DNA of 64,000 nucleotides from Actinokineospora fastidiosa (GCF_014648415.1 NZ_BMRB01000001.1:1922001-1986000); one strand, 5' to 3'. Numbered from the stretch's first letter, positions 18,876-30,690 are shown. The notes: a model not told the origin generated them from the letters alone. Program-made: numbers and translations.

Positions 18876-19185
18876 GTGATGTACGTCTCATACTGGTAAC
18901 AAGATCGGTCTTATGGGCGAACTTGCATAGTTCCGGTGCGCGCAGGGGCGTGCCGGACCGCGGACCGCCCCGGGGGGTGGGCTGCCGCCGCGGGCGACGG
19001 TTGGGGGAGCCGCCGCCCGCGGCGGGGTTGCGCATGCCGGGAGATGTGACGGCGGGCACATCGATGTGATGGTTCGGTCCTGTCCCGGCGTGAGTCAGGT
19101 GCCCGTCAGCCCGGGGGGACATCATGGCTGGGGTACCGCTCCGTGCGTCCGTCCCAACTGGACGGACGGTGAAGGAGGAGATCGG
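18876..19185. other. Gene-free 310-bp leader with inverted repeats
   Basis: No credible gene is seen. The tract holds a 12-bp perfect inverted repeat (18985-18996 with 19014-19025, 17-nt loop) and a second hairpin directly before the next gene's ribosome site. Its upstream end (18876-18930) is relatively AT-rich and is the best place for a promoter, but I could not pick a convincing pair of boxes. Confidence 0.55.
19146..19168 (+). promoter_or_regulatory. Hairpin abutting the ribosome binding site of the SpaB_C-like gene
   Basis: A nine-bp perfect stem CGTCCGTCC / GGACGGACG with loop CAACT ends three bases before the strong Shine-Dalgarno GAAGGAGGAG (19171-19180) of the gene starting at 19186. 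A leader hairpin so placed could affect translation or message stability; no ligand or protein is implied. Confidence 0.45.
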
Positions 19186-19941
19186 ATGACCCGCACCGCA
19201 GCACCCCTGCCGCGCACCCGGTCATGGTCCGCCGTGCAGTGCCGCGCCGACGACCTCGACCGCTTCATCGTCGACCACGCCCGTCCCCTGCTCGACGGCA
19301 GGCGCATGGCGGGCCACCTCGCCGACTGGTACTACCAGCGCGCCGACGACGTCCTGGTCGTGGGCCTGCGCGGGGCCGACTGGTGCGCCGTCCAGTCGCT
19401 GCGCGCCGACCTCGCCCGGGTGGCCGCCGACGTCGCCGAGGCCGAGCACGGCGTCGACCAGGACCGGCTCGGCCCGGCCGCCCCCGCCGAGGACGTGTTC
19501 TGCCGGGGCACCGAGCTGGCCGTGACCACCCTGGCTGCCGGGGACGCCAAGCTCACCGCCGCGACCGAGCTGATCATGGCCACCGCGCACGCCCTGCGCA
19601 TGGACCGCCCGGCCACCGCGGCGTGGCTCGGCGGCGGCCCGCCCGCCGGGGCCGCGCTGGACGTGCGCTGGGACCGCCTGGCCCGCACCCGCGACCACGC
19701 CATCGTCCGCTGGACCAACGCCGTGCGCCGCGCCCGGCGCGCGGCCGAGGGGCAGGCCGAGGCCGCGCCCACCGGCGACTGGCTCGGCGTGTGGCGCGAG
19801 CAGCTGGCCCGCCTGCTCAACCGGCTCGGCCTCACGCCCGCCGAGATCCGCGCCCTGTGCGCCCGCACCGCGGGCGCCCTGGCCGTCCGCGACCCGTTCG
19901 CCGCCGACCCGCTGTACCTGGACCTGGCGACGGCGGTCTAG
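19186..19941 (+). CDS. Stand-alone protein resembling the lanthipeptide-dehydratase C-terminal (SpaB_C / thiopeptide-type) domain
   Basis: A 251-residue protein. Its pattern (RFIVDHARPLLDGRRM...DWYYQR...VVGLRG near residues 27-65, ELAVTTLAA near 110, and the closing WREQLARLLNRLGLTPAEIRALC near 205-228) follows the order of features in thiopeptide-type bacteriocin biosynthesis proteins, which perform elimination or cycloaddition on dehydrated peptides. The match is by eye and distant, so a hypothetical protein is the safe call. ATG at 19186 has a strong GAAGGAGGAG. No precursor peptide, LanB N-domain or other maturation gene is adjacent; neighbours are sahH and tmk. Confidence 0.5.
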   Translation: MTRTAAPLPRTRSWSAVQCRADDLDRFIVDHARPLLDGRRMAGHLADWYYQRADDVLVVGLRGADWCAVQSLRADLARVAADVAEAEHGVDQDRLGPAAPAEDVFCRGTELAVTTLAAGDAKLTAATELIMATAHALRMDRPATAAWLGGGPPAGAALDVRWDRLARTRDHAIVRWTNAVRRARRAAEGQAEAAPTGDWLGVWREQLARLLNRLGLTPAEIRALCARTAGALAVRDPFAADPLYLDLATAV

Positions 19942-19983
19942 CCGCCGAGGAACACGCCCGTGTCGGGACACTAGGGTTGCGGC

Positions 19984-20613
19984 GTGGGTCGACTCATCGT
20001 GATCGAGGGGCTGGACGGCGCGGGCAAGCGCACGCTGTCGGACAAGCTCGTCGCCGCGTTCGCCGACCACGGCGCGAGCGTCGTGGTGCACGCCTTCCCC
20101 CGGTACGGCCGCTCGGTGACCGCCGACCTGGTGCGCGACGGCCTCTACGGCAGGCTCGGCGGCCTCGGCGACGAGGTCTACGGCATGGGCGTGCTCTACG
20201 CCCTCGACCGCCTCGGCGCCCGCGACGACCTGCTGGCCGACCTCGGGGCCCACGACGTCGTCCTGCTCGACCGCTACGTCGCCTCCAACGCCGCCTACGG
20301 AGCCGCCCGGCTGCACGAGGACGCCCACGGCGCCTTCGTCGAGTGGGTCCGCGCCATCGAGATCGAGCGGTTCGGCCTGCCCGTGCCCACCGCCCAGGTG
20401 CTGCTGCGCGTGGCCCCCGAGGTGGCCGCCGAGCGCACCCAGGGCCGGGAGAGCACCGAGGCGCAGACCCGCGACACCTGGGAGGTCGACGGCGGCCTGC
20501 AGGCCCGCTGCGCGGCCGTCTACGACCAGCTCGCGGCCGAGCACTGGCTGTCGCCGTGGCACGCGGTGGACGGGGCCGACGCCGTCGCGCTCGCCGCGGC
20601 CCTGCTGGGCTGA
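19984..20613 (+). CDS. tmk: Thymidylate kinase (dTMP kinase)
   Basis: A 209-residue kinase phosphorylating dTMP to dTDP. The P-loop reads EGLDGAGKRTL (residues 7-17), the DR motif appears as LLDRYVASNAAYGA (about 92-105), and the lid region follows RTQGRESTEA (about 148). The lysine that usually ends the P-loop signature is followed by RT rather than TT/ST. GTG at 19984 begins directly before the first beta strand. Its position just before mtrA-mtrB-lpqB is conserved in mycobacteria. Confidence 0.93.
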   Translation: MGRLIVIEGLDGAGKRTLSDKLVAAFADHGASVVVHAFPRYGRSVTADLVRDGLYGRLGGLGDEVYGMGVLYALDRLGARDDLLADLGAHDVVLLDRYVASNAAYGAARLHEDAHGAFVEWVRAIEIERFGLPVPTAQVLLRVAPEVAAERTQGRESTEAQTRDTWEVDGGLQARCAAVYDQLAAEHWLSPWHAVDGADAVALAAALLG

Positions 20614-20663
20614 TCCGCACGGGCGGTCGACACGCCCGCGCCCACCAGTGCGAATATGTCTCC

Positions 20664-21341
20664 ATGAAGGCACGTGTGCTGGTTGTGGACGACGACCCCG
20701 CCCTGGCCGAGATGCTGACCATCGTGCTGCGCGGCGAAGGCTTCGACACCGCGGTGGTGGGCGACGGCTCCCGGGCGCTGCCCGCGCTGCGCGAGCTGAA
20801 ACCGGATCTGGTCCTGCTGGACCTGATGCTGCCCGGGATGAACGGCATCGACGTCTGCAAGGCCATCCGGGGCGAGTCCGGCGTGCCGATCGTCATGCTG
20901 ACGGCCAAGAGCGACACCGTCGACATCGTGCTGGGCCTGGAGTCCGGCGCGGACGACTACGTGGTCAAGCCGTTCAAGCCCAAGGAGCTCGTCGCCCGCG
21001 TGCGCGCCCGGCTGCGCCGCACCGAGTCCGAGCCCGCCGAGGTGCTGGCCATCGGCGACCTCACCATCGACGTGCCCGGGCACGAGGTCACCCGCGACGG
21101 CAAGGCCATCCAGCTCACCCCGCTGGAGTTCGACCTGCTGGTCGCGCTGGCCCGCAAGCCGCGCCAGGTGTTCACCCGCGAGGTGCTGCTGGAGCAGGTC
21201 TGGGGCTACCGCCACGCGGCCGACACCCGGCTGGTCAACGTGCACGTGCAGCGGCTGCGGTCCAAGGTCGAGCGCGACCCCGAGCACCCCGAGGTGGTGC
21301 TGACGGTCCGCGGGGTCGGGTACAAGGCGGGCCCGCCGTGA
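20664..21341 (+). CDS. mtrA: Response regulator MtrA
   Basis: A 225-residue OmpR/PhoB-type regulator. The receiver has the acidic triad DDD at residues 9-11, the phospho-acceptor Asp53 in LVLLDLMLPGMNG, and Lys in VVKPFKPKEL. The winged-helix DNA-binding domain ends with the typical VRGVGYKAG. MtrA is essential in mycobacteria and links DNA replication and cell division to envelope genes. ATG at 20664 has no ribosome site; GAATAT (20652-20657) stands seven bases before it and could be a -10 box for a leaderless message. It is followed 7 bp later by mtrB. Confidence 0.97.
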   Translation: MKARVLVVDDDPALAEMLTIVLRGEGFDTAVVGDGSRALPALRELKPDLVLLDLMLPGMNGIDVCKAIRGESGVPIVMLTAKSDTVDIVLGLESGADDYVVKPFKPKELVARVRARLRRTESEPAEVLAIGDLTIDVPGHEVTRDGKAIQLTPLEFDLLVALARKPRQVFTREVLLEQVWGYRHAADTRLVNVHVQRLRSKVERDPEHPEVVLTVRGVGYKAGPP

Positions 21342-21348
21342 TGGGGCG

Positions 21349-22995
21349 GTGACCGCTTTCCTGGAGCGGCGGGCGCGGGCCTCGGTCGCGGCTGTGGCCC
21401 GGCTCGTCGCCGCTGCCAGGCGGCGTTCGGTCACCTTCGGCCTGCTCTGGCGCCGGTCGCTGCAACTGCGGGTGGTGGTCAGCACGCTCGCGCTGGGCTC
21501 GGCGGTGATCTTCGTGCTCGGCATGGTCCTGCAGAGCCAGATCACCCTGCAGCTCGTCGCGGTCAAGGAGAGCGCGGCCTCGCAGCAGACCCGCAACCTG
21601 GCCCAGACCGCGGAGCGCGAGCTGGCCGGGCTCACCCCCACCACCTCGGACCTGGGCAGCAAGCTGCAGAGCGCGCTGAACAAGCTCACCAGCTCCGCGC
21701 CGGACGAGTCCGGCGGCAGCACGGGCTCCGCGGGCGCGTTCGAGCCGGTCCTGGCCAGCCACGCCGCCGACGGGACGGTCGCGAAGGCGGGCACCTACGA
21801 GGACGTGCCCGAGGAGATGCGCCGGTTCGTGCGCAACGCGCAGGGCCAGATCATCGGGCAGAACCACACCGTCATGCGCGACGGCGCCCCGGTCACCTAC
21901 CTGATCATGGGCACGACCGTCACGTCGTCGCCGCCGTCCGTGCAGCTCTACATGCTCTACCCGCTCGACAGCGAGCAGAGCACGGTCAACGTCGTGCAGA
22001 ACACCCTGATCGTCGGCGGGCTAGTGCTGCTGGCGCTGCTGGCGGGCATCACCAACCTGGTCACCCGCCAGGTCGTCATGCCGGTGCGACGCGCGGCCAG
22101 GGCCGCCGAGCGCTTCGCCGACGGCGAGCTGGACGAGCGCATGGTCGTCGTCGGCGAGGACGACGTGGCCCGGCTGGCGCAGTCCTACAACGAGATGGCC
22201 GAGAGCATCGAGCGCCAGATCCGCCAGCTGGAGGAGTTCGGCCAGCTGCAGCGCCGGTTCACCTCCGACGTCTCCCACGAGCTGCGCACCCCGCTGACCA
22301 CCGTGCGGATGGCCGCCGACGTGCTCCACGCCTCGCGCAAGCAGTTCCCCGCGGGCCTGGCCCGCTCCACCGAGCTGCTGGTCGACGAGCTGGACCGGTT
22401 CGAGACGCTGCTGGCCGACCTGCTGGAGATCTCCCGGCTCGACGCGGGCGTCGAGGAACTCGTCGCCGACGAGACCGACCTGCGCGACATCGTCCGCCGG
22501 GCGGTCGACTCCGTCCGCGTCATCGCCCGCAACACCGGCACCGAACTGGTCCTCGACCTGCCCGACGAGCGCGTCGTCGCCGAGGTCGAGCCGCGGCGCA
22601 TCGAGCGCATCCTGCGCAACCTGCTCGGCAACGCCGTCGACCACGCCGACGGCAAGCCCGTCGAGCTGCGCATGGCCGCCGACGACGACGCGGTGGCCGT
22701 GACCGTGCGCGACCACGGCGTCGGCCTGCGGCCGGGCGAGGCCGAGCTGGTGTTCAACCGGTTCTGGCGCGCCGACGCCTCGCGCAACCGGCAGACCGGC
22801 GGCACCGGGCTGGGCCTGGCCATCAGCCTGGAGGACGCCCGGCTGCACGGCGGCGGGCTGGACGCGTGGGGCGAGCCGGGCGAGGGCGCCTGCTTCCGCC
22901 TCACCGTCCCCCGACGCCAGGGCGGGGAGTATGCGCGGAGCCCGCTGCCGCTGCCGCCCGCCGAGGCCCCCGTCGTTGAGGAGGCGCTGCCGTGA
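21349..22995 (+). CDS. mtrB: Sensor histidine kinase MtrB
   Basis: A 548-residue membrane kinase, partner of MtrA. The order is an N-terminal helix (about 40-65), an extracytoplasmic domain (66-215), a second helix (about 217-238), a HAMP domain (240-295), the dimerisation domain with phospho-His in SDVSHELRTPL (about 305-315), and an ATPase domain with N box NLLGNAVDHA, G1 RDHGVGL and G2 GGTGLGLAIS. Mycobacterial MtrB senses a septal or wall-related cue. GTG at 21349; its stop overlaps the GTG of lpqB. Confidence 0.96.
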   Translation: MTAFLERRARASVAAVARLVAAARRRSVTFGLLWRRSLQLRVVVSTLALGSAVIFVLGMVLQSQITLQLVAVKESAASQQTRNLAQTAERELAGLTPTTSDLGSKLQSALNKLTSSAPDESGGSTGSAGAFEPVLASHAADGTVAKAGTYEDVPEEMRRFVRNAQGQIIGQNHTVMRDGAPVTYLIMGTTVTSSPPSVQLYMLYPLDSEQSTVNVVQNTLIVGGLVLLALLAGITNLVTRQVVMPVRRAARAAERFADGELDERMVVVGEDDVARLAQSYNEMAESIERQIRQLEEFGQLQRRFTSDVSHELRTPLTTVRMAADVLHASRKQFPAGLARSTELLVDELDRFETLLADLLEISRLDAGVEELVADETDLRDIVRRAVDSVRVIARNTGTELVLDLPDERVVAEVEPRRIERILRNLLGNAVDHADGKPVELRMAADDDAVAVTVRDHGVGLRPGEAELVFNRFWRADASRNRQTGGTGLGLAISLEDARLHGGGLDAWGEPGEGACFRLTVPRRQGGEYARSPLPLPPAEAPVVEEALP

Positions 22996-24719
22996 CCCGT
23001 GCCGTGCTGGCCCTGCTCGTCCTCGCGTCGCTCGCGAGCTGCGCGACCATCCCGGCCGACACCCCGCCGAGGGTGATGCTGGAGAACCCGGGCGAGGCGC
23101 CCGACCGCATCAGCGGCCCGCGCGCGGGAGTGGACCCGTTCACCCTGGTGCAGGACTTCCTGGACGCGGCCGACAACATCGCCGCGGCCAAGACCTACCT
23201 CACCGAGGAGGCCGCGGCCACCTGGCCGAGCCACGACCAGCCCATCATCGTCCAGAACAACCCCACCTACCGCCCGGAGATCGACCGGGGGCCCTCCCCG
23301 GACGGCCCCAACCCCGACGTCCTGCACCTGACCCTGGGCACCACCCAGATCGGCGAGCTGAAGCCCGACGGCAGCTTCTACCCGCAGGTGCAGCCGCGCG
23401 AGGACAAGCTGGTCGTGCGCCGCCAGGCCGACCAGCAGTGGCGCATCGCCCAGCCGCCGCCGTACCAGCTGCTCACCAAGATCCGGTTCGAGGCCGCGTA
23501 CCGGCGGGTCAACCTGCAGTTCTTCGACCCGGCGCGGCGGGTGCTCGTGCCGGACCCGAGGTGGGTGGCCAACGAGCCGAGCGAGAGCATGGAGGCCCGG
23601 GTCGTCGAGCTGCTGCTCGCGGGCCCGTCGGACGGCCTGAAGGACGCGGTGGTGTCCACGCTGGAGGGCGTGCAGCTGCACACCAACGTCGTGCAGGACA
23701 GCGACGGCGCGATCCGGATCAACCTGACCAATGTGGAGGAGAGATCGCCGGAGGAGCACAAGCAGATGGTCGCCCAGATCGTCAACTCGCTCAGCGGCGT
23801 CACCCTCAACAAGCTGCGGATCCTCGACACCGGCAGCGCGCTCATCCCGGACCGGCAGGACTGGCAGGCCGCGGACGTGCCCACCTATGACGGGCTCGCC
23901 AGCCCCAAGCCCGAGCTGACCGGCCTGGCCGTGGACAACCGCAGGGTGATCACCCTGGCCGACGGGCGGCCCATCGAGGGCCCGGCGGGGGCGGGCGCCT
24001 ACAACCTGGTCAGCGGCGCGCAGTCGCTCGACGGCAGCCACCTCGCGGTGGTGGAGCACGTGCCCGGCGGGGCGCGGCTGCGGATCGGGCCGATCAACCG
24101 GGAGCTGCAGGAGATCCCGCTGGACGACGCCACCTCGCTCACCCGTCCGACCTGGATGCCCGGCAACTCGCGCGACGAGAGCGGCAACGAGGTGTGGACG
24201 GTGGTCAACGAGACCCTGGTGGTCCGCGCCGTCCGCGCGGCCGACAACCGCTGGACCGTGTTCGCCGTCGACGCCTCCGACCTGACCAGGGACCGCGGCC
24301 GCATCACCGAGCTGCGCCTGTCCCGCGACGGCGTCCGGCTGGCCGCGGTCGTCAACGGCGAGGTCAAGGTGGCGTCCATCGTGCGCTCGGAGGAGTCGGT
24401 GACGATCCGCGCGCCCCGCACCCTGCAGCTCGGCACCGTCCGCAGCGTCGTCGGGCTGGACTGGAGCGAGCGCACCGTCCTGGTCGCTGCCACCCACCTG
24501 CCGTCGCTGCCGGTGGTGTCGATGCCGCTGGACGGCTTCGACTACACGCCGTACATGAGCTCGACGCTGTCGCCGCCGGTCACCTCGATCACCGCCGCGC
24601 CGAGCCGCCCGGTCATCGTCACCGACAAGGCGGGCATCTGGTCGACGGCCGACCCGGGCAAGGTCTGGCTCAGCGATCGGGCGGGCGGGCCGGACTCGCG
24701 GCCGTTCTATCCCGGGTAG
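22992..24719 (+). CDS. lpqB: Lipoprotein LpqB, MtrB-associated
   Basis: A 575-residue secreted lipoprotein. The signal peptide ends in the lipobox LASC (Cys at about residue 17). A GerMN domain (roughly 60-280) is followed by a beta-propeller-like C-terminal half. LpqB binds the extracytoplasmic part of MtrB and tunes the MtrA response in mycobacteria. GTG at 22992 overlaps the mtrB TGA, so the three genes form one unit. It ends before a long hairpin shared with convergent hpf. Confidence 0.95.
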   Translation: MTRAVLALLVLASLASCATIPADTPPRVMLENPGEAPDRISGPRAGVDPFTLVQDFLDAADNIAAAKTYLTEEAAATWPSHDQPIIVQNNPTYRPEIDRGPSPDGPNPDVLHLTLGTTQIGELKPDGSFYPQVQPREDKLVVRRQADQQWRIAQPPPYQLLTKIRFEAAYRRVNLQFFDPARRVLVPDPRWVANEPSESMEARVVELLLAGPSDGLKDAVVSTLEGVQLHTNVVQDSDGAIRINLTNVEERSPEEHKQMVAQIVNSLSGVTLNKLRILDTGSALIPDRQDWQAADVPTYDGLASPKPELTGLAVDNRRVITLADGRPIEGPAGAGAYNLVSGAQSLDGSHLAVVEHVPGGARLRIGPINRELQEIPLDDATSLTRPTWMPGNSRDESGNEVWTVVNETLVVRAVRAADNRWTVFAVDASDLTRDRGRITELRLSRDGVRLAAVVNGEVKVASIVRSEESVTIRAPRTLQLGTVRSVVGLDWSERTVLVAATHLPSLPVVSMPLDGFDYTPYMSSTLSPPVTSITAAPSRPVIVTDKAGIWSTADPGKVWLSDRAGGPDSRPFYPG

Positions 24720-24758
24720 CGCGGATCCCGGGGTCGGGCGCCGACCCCGGGACCCGCG
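24720..24758. terminator. Bidirectional hairpin between lpqB and hpf
   Basis: A 12-bp perfect stem TCCCGGGGTCGG / CCGACCCCGGGA (24726-24737 and 24741-24752), extended by four or five more pairs outside one mismatch, stands between convergent lpqB and hpf. There is no T-run, as is common for actinobacterial terminators. Confidence 0.75.
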
Positions 24759-24768
24759 CTCGCGGAGG

Positions 24769-25392
24769 TCAGACCAGCTTGATGACGCCGTAGTCGAAGC
24801 CCTTGCGGCGGTACACGACGCAGGGCTGGCCGGAGTCGGCGTCGGCGAAGAGGTAGAAGTCGTGGCCCACGAGTTCCATCTCGTAGAGGGCCTGGTCAAC
24901 GGTCATGGGCTTGGCGGGGTGCTCCTTCTCCCGCACCACCCGCCCGGGGAGGTTCTCATTCGCCTCGTCGAAGCGCTGCTCGGGCACGTCGGCGGCGCTC
25001 TCGTAGGTCGGCGCGTCGAGCACGGCGACGCGCTTGCCGTTGATCTCGGACGTCGCCTCGGCCACCGAGGCCGGGCTGCGGCGCCCGTAGTGCACGCGCC
25101 TGCGGTCGTGCAGGCGTCGCATCCGGTTCTCCAGCTTGGTGACGGCCATGTCCAACGCGGCGTAGAAATCGCCCGCGCAGGCCTCGGCCCGGACGGCAGG
25201 GCCCCTGCCCTTGCCGGTGATCTCGACGCGCTGGCAGTTCTTGTGCTGCCTGCGGTTGGGCTCGTGGTACAGCTCGACATCGAAGCGGATGACCTTGCGG
25301 TCATACCGTTCCATCCGGCTGAGCTTGTCCTCGACGTGCACCCGGTAGTGATCGGGCACCTCGACGTTACGACCTTTAACCACGATGTCCAT
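24769..25392 (-). CDS. hpf: Ribosome hibernation-promoting factor, long form
   Basis: A 207-residue long HPF. The N-terminal RaiA/YfiA domain (residues 1-100, MDIVVKGRNVEVPDHYR onward) binds the 30S decoding region; the C-terminal domain (about 145-207, with MTVDQALYEMELVGHDFYLF) mediates 100S dimerisation. ATG at 25392 is chosen because GGGAGG lies six bases upstream; the open frame extends further but is not conserved. Its proximity to comF and secA is common in actinobacteria. Stress- or starvation-induced expression is the family rule; no promoter could be fixed here. Confidence 0.95.
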   Translation of the reverse strand: MDIVVKGRNVEVPDHYRVHVEDKLSRMERYDRKVIRFDVELYHEPNRRQHKNCQRVEITGKGRGPAVRAEACAGDFYAALDMAVTKLENRMRRLHDRRRVHYGRRSPASVAEATSEINGKRVAVLDAPTYESAADVPEQRFDEANENLPGRVVREKEHPAKPMTVDQALYEMELVGHDFYLFADADSGQPCVVYRRKGFDYGVIKLV

Positions 25393-26905
25393 ACACGACC
25401 TCCCTCGCTGGGATTGATCAGAGCCGATTGTCGTGAAGCGGCGCCGGACATGTTCTGGATCGGACTCCAGACGGGCGGTCACACCACCTCCGGCGCCAGG
25501 GTCATGGGCTCCTCGCCTCCTCCCCGCCAACCGGGAACGCTGATAGCGCACGACGGTAGCCCGGGTTTCGGTTCAGCAACAGCCCCCTCGGCGGGGGACA
25601 TCCCCGGCAACCGAAAAGTCACGCGCCGCAACAACCCCGCAGCTCCCCAAGGCCCTCCCGCCAGCGACGACGCCGGACGGGTGTATCCCCGTTCACCACG
25701 ATGGCCCCTGGCACAGCGCGCTCCGATGTAGTACCACCCACCCCCGAACGACCCGCGCGGCCCATCCACCGGCCCCACGCCCAAACCCATTCGGCGGCTC
25801 ATAACCGGCCAACGGACGGCACGCCCAGAAGGTTCCCGCCCTGGGTTCACTCTTGTGGGTGCATGGCCGATTCCCGGCATGTGGGAGCACTCCCGCATTG
25901 CAGATACGGACGGACCGAAGTGGAGTGGGCGAATCCGCCCGCCTTTCCCCTTTTCGCACCGGTTTCACACCACAACCCGCCCCACGCCTACCTCAGACCG
26001 CCCGCCCGGCACCGTGCGGAAGGAGCCCCGCCCTCGCCTCCACCCAGCACCACCCACGACTGTCCAGCCGAGCCAGACGAGGCCAAGCCAGCCCGCAGCT
26101 CATGTCCGCGCCCAGCCCTGCAGCACGCAGCCCACGCCCCCGCTGGCAGCCCGCTCACGTGGCAGCCCAGCCAGCCACATGGCAGACCCGCTCACGTGGC
26201 AGCCCGGCCCGCAGCCGCCCTCCAGGCAGCCCGGGTGCACCAGGCAGCCCGAGGGCACCAGGCAGCCCCAGGGCACCAGGCAGCCCGACGACACCGCGCA
26301 GCTCGAGGTCGCCACGCAACTTGGCGTCGCGAGGTCGGCTGGCGTCGCCAGCAAACCCGAGGTGGGGAGGTCGCTCGGGGTCGCAAGGTCGTGGACCTTT
26401 GGCCGCCCGGGCACCGCCTGGGCCGTTCGGGAACCCAGCCAGTCGGACCTCCCGGGTCGCCAGCAACTCGGGCGGCGGCCAGGCTGGCCCTGGCCCTGGC
26501 CCTGGCCCGGCGGGCGCCGGGCCATCCGGGCCGCTCAGGTCGGCCAGTCAACCGCGCTGGCCCCGCTGGCCCTGCTGGCCGCGCTGGCCGCCTGCGCTGG
26601 TCCGCTGGCCGCGCTGGCCGCCTGCGCTGGTCCGCTGGCCGCGCTGGCCCCGCTGGCCGCCCGCGCTGGTCCGCCGGCCCGCTGGCCGCAGTGACCCGCT
26701 GGCCCACCGGCTGCCGTGACCCAATGGCTCGCTGGTCGTGCCGTCTGGGCCCTGGGCCGCTCCGGCTGGCGTCGCATGCGCCTGTTTTCTGTTGTGCCCG
26801 CTTTCGCTGGGCGGTGGGTTCGTCGAGGGTGCCTCCTTTCGTGTGGAGATTGGGGCTAGGGGTTGGTGGGCGGGTGGGGCTAGCGGGGTGGGCTCGCGGC
26901 CGGGG
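25393..26905. repeat. 1.5-kb gene-free, repeat-rich tract between hpf and comF
   Basis: No credible gene is seen on either strand; long frames are open only because the sequence is GC-rich and low in complexity. It contains four tandem 18-bp units around CACCAGGCAGC (26231-26302), a 19-bp direct repeat CCCGCTCACGTGGCAGCCC at 26150-26168 and 26187-26205, four CTGGCC hexamers (26484-26507), and an exact 30-bp tandem duplication (26581-26610 and 26611-26640) followed by a decayed third copy. The right end (26760-26900) is poorer in GC. hpf promoter elements must lie near 25393-25600. In mycobacteria this interval is occupied by comF and one more gene directly next to lpqB. Confidence 0.7.
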
Positions 26906-27565
26906 TTAGACGGTGGCGGTGAGGGTGAGGGTGGCGGCTACCTGGGCTCCTGCGGCGCGTAGGGCGGAGACGCAGGTGGCGGCGGTTGCGCCGGTGGTGA
27001 TGACGTCGTCGATGAACAGGACGGGGGTGTCGGGGGGTGGGAGGGGGCCGCGGACCCGGACGCGGTGGCGGAGGTTGGACAAGCGGGCCTCCGGGGTCAG
27101 GCCCACCGAGTCGCGGGTGCCTCGGCGGAGGTGGAGGACCGGGGCCACCTCGACGGACAGGCCGCGGGTGCGGAGGCTGCGCGCCGTGTGGGCCGCCGCC
27201 AGGGTGACGTGGTTGCCGCCGCGTTTGCGCAGGGCGGCCGGGCGGGAGGGGGCCGGGACCAGCCAGCAGCGGGAGCCCAGGCCCTCGCGGGCCAGGACGC
27301 GGGGGACGGCGTCGGCCAGGATCAGGCCGATGGGTCTGGCCAGCTCGCGGCGGCGGCGCTCCTTGTACGCCACCACCAGCCTGCGGGCCGGGCCCGTGTA
27401 CGCCGTCGCCGCGTACGCGCGGGTGCCCGCCAGGAGCGTCCGGTGGACAGCCACCAGCCCGGCCGTGCCTGCATGGCAGGTCGGGCACCACGCCGTCCCG
27501 CGGCGGGAGCAGCCCGCGCAGCGGCGGGGAAACAGCAGGTCAAGCACCAGGAGCACGATGTTCAT
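26906..27565 (-). CDS. ComF-family phosphoribosyltransferase-like protein
   Basis: A 219-residue ComF/GntX protein. The N-terminus has a zinc-ribbon, CAGC at residues 16-19 and CPTCH at about 27-31. The C-terminal half holds the PRPP-binding motif VLFIDDVITTGAT (about 183-195). ComF proteins are needed for DNA uptake in competent bacteria, but in actinobacteria their role is unproven. ATG at 27565. It is divergent from secA, with two DnaA boxes in between. Confidence 0.9.
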   Translation of the reverse strand: MNIVLLVLDLLFPRRCAGCSRRGTAWCPTCHAGTAGLVAVHRTLLAGTRAYAATAYTGPARRLVVAYKERRRRELARPIGLILADAVPRVLAREGLGSRCWLVPAPSRPAALRKRGGNHVTLAAAHTARSLRTRGLSVEVAPVLHLRRGTRDSVGLTPEARLSNLRHRVRVRGPLPPPDTPVLFIDDVITTGATAATCVSALRAAGAQVAATLTLTATV

Positions 27566-27604
27566 GGCTCCAGATTGCCCCCGCCCGCGACCCGCCCGAG
27601 CAAG

Positions 27605-27632
27605 TTATCCACAGGTCAGGCCCTTATCCACA
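27605..27632 (+). promoter_or_regulatory. Pair of perfect DnaA boxes upstream of secA
   Basis: TTATCCACA occurs twice in the same orientation, at 27605-27613 and 27624-27632, 19 bp start to start (about two helical turns). Both match the strict DnaA box TTATNCACA. They lie in the 232-bp divergent region between comF and secA, 165-195 bp before the secA start. Confidence 0.65.
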
Positions 27633-27797
27633 GTGTTGGAACCCGAGTGGTAAACGGACCGCGGAACCATGTGCGTGCTCGGACCGTTGGTCCCAGGAGA
27701 GCGGCCTGCGCGTCGAGCTGCGGGTTGCCTACGATGGCGGACAGGAGCGCTCCGTGTGAGCGGGCGCACGAAACGAACTACGAGCGAGGTCGACCGG

Positions 27798-30677
<2,880 letters not shown>

Positions 30678-30690
30678 CCGACGTCGGCGG

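Noticed and set aside
25855-26694. 279-codon plus-strand frame and overlapping minus-strand frames in the hpf-comF tract
   Set aside because: Low-complexity translation with open frames in several phases at once, no ribosome site and no recognisable family; treated as non-coding repeats.
27605-27632. Replication origin
   Set aside because: Only two DnaA boxes, no AT-rich unwinding region, and no dnaA, dnaN or gyrB genes nearby.
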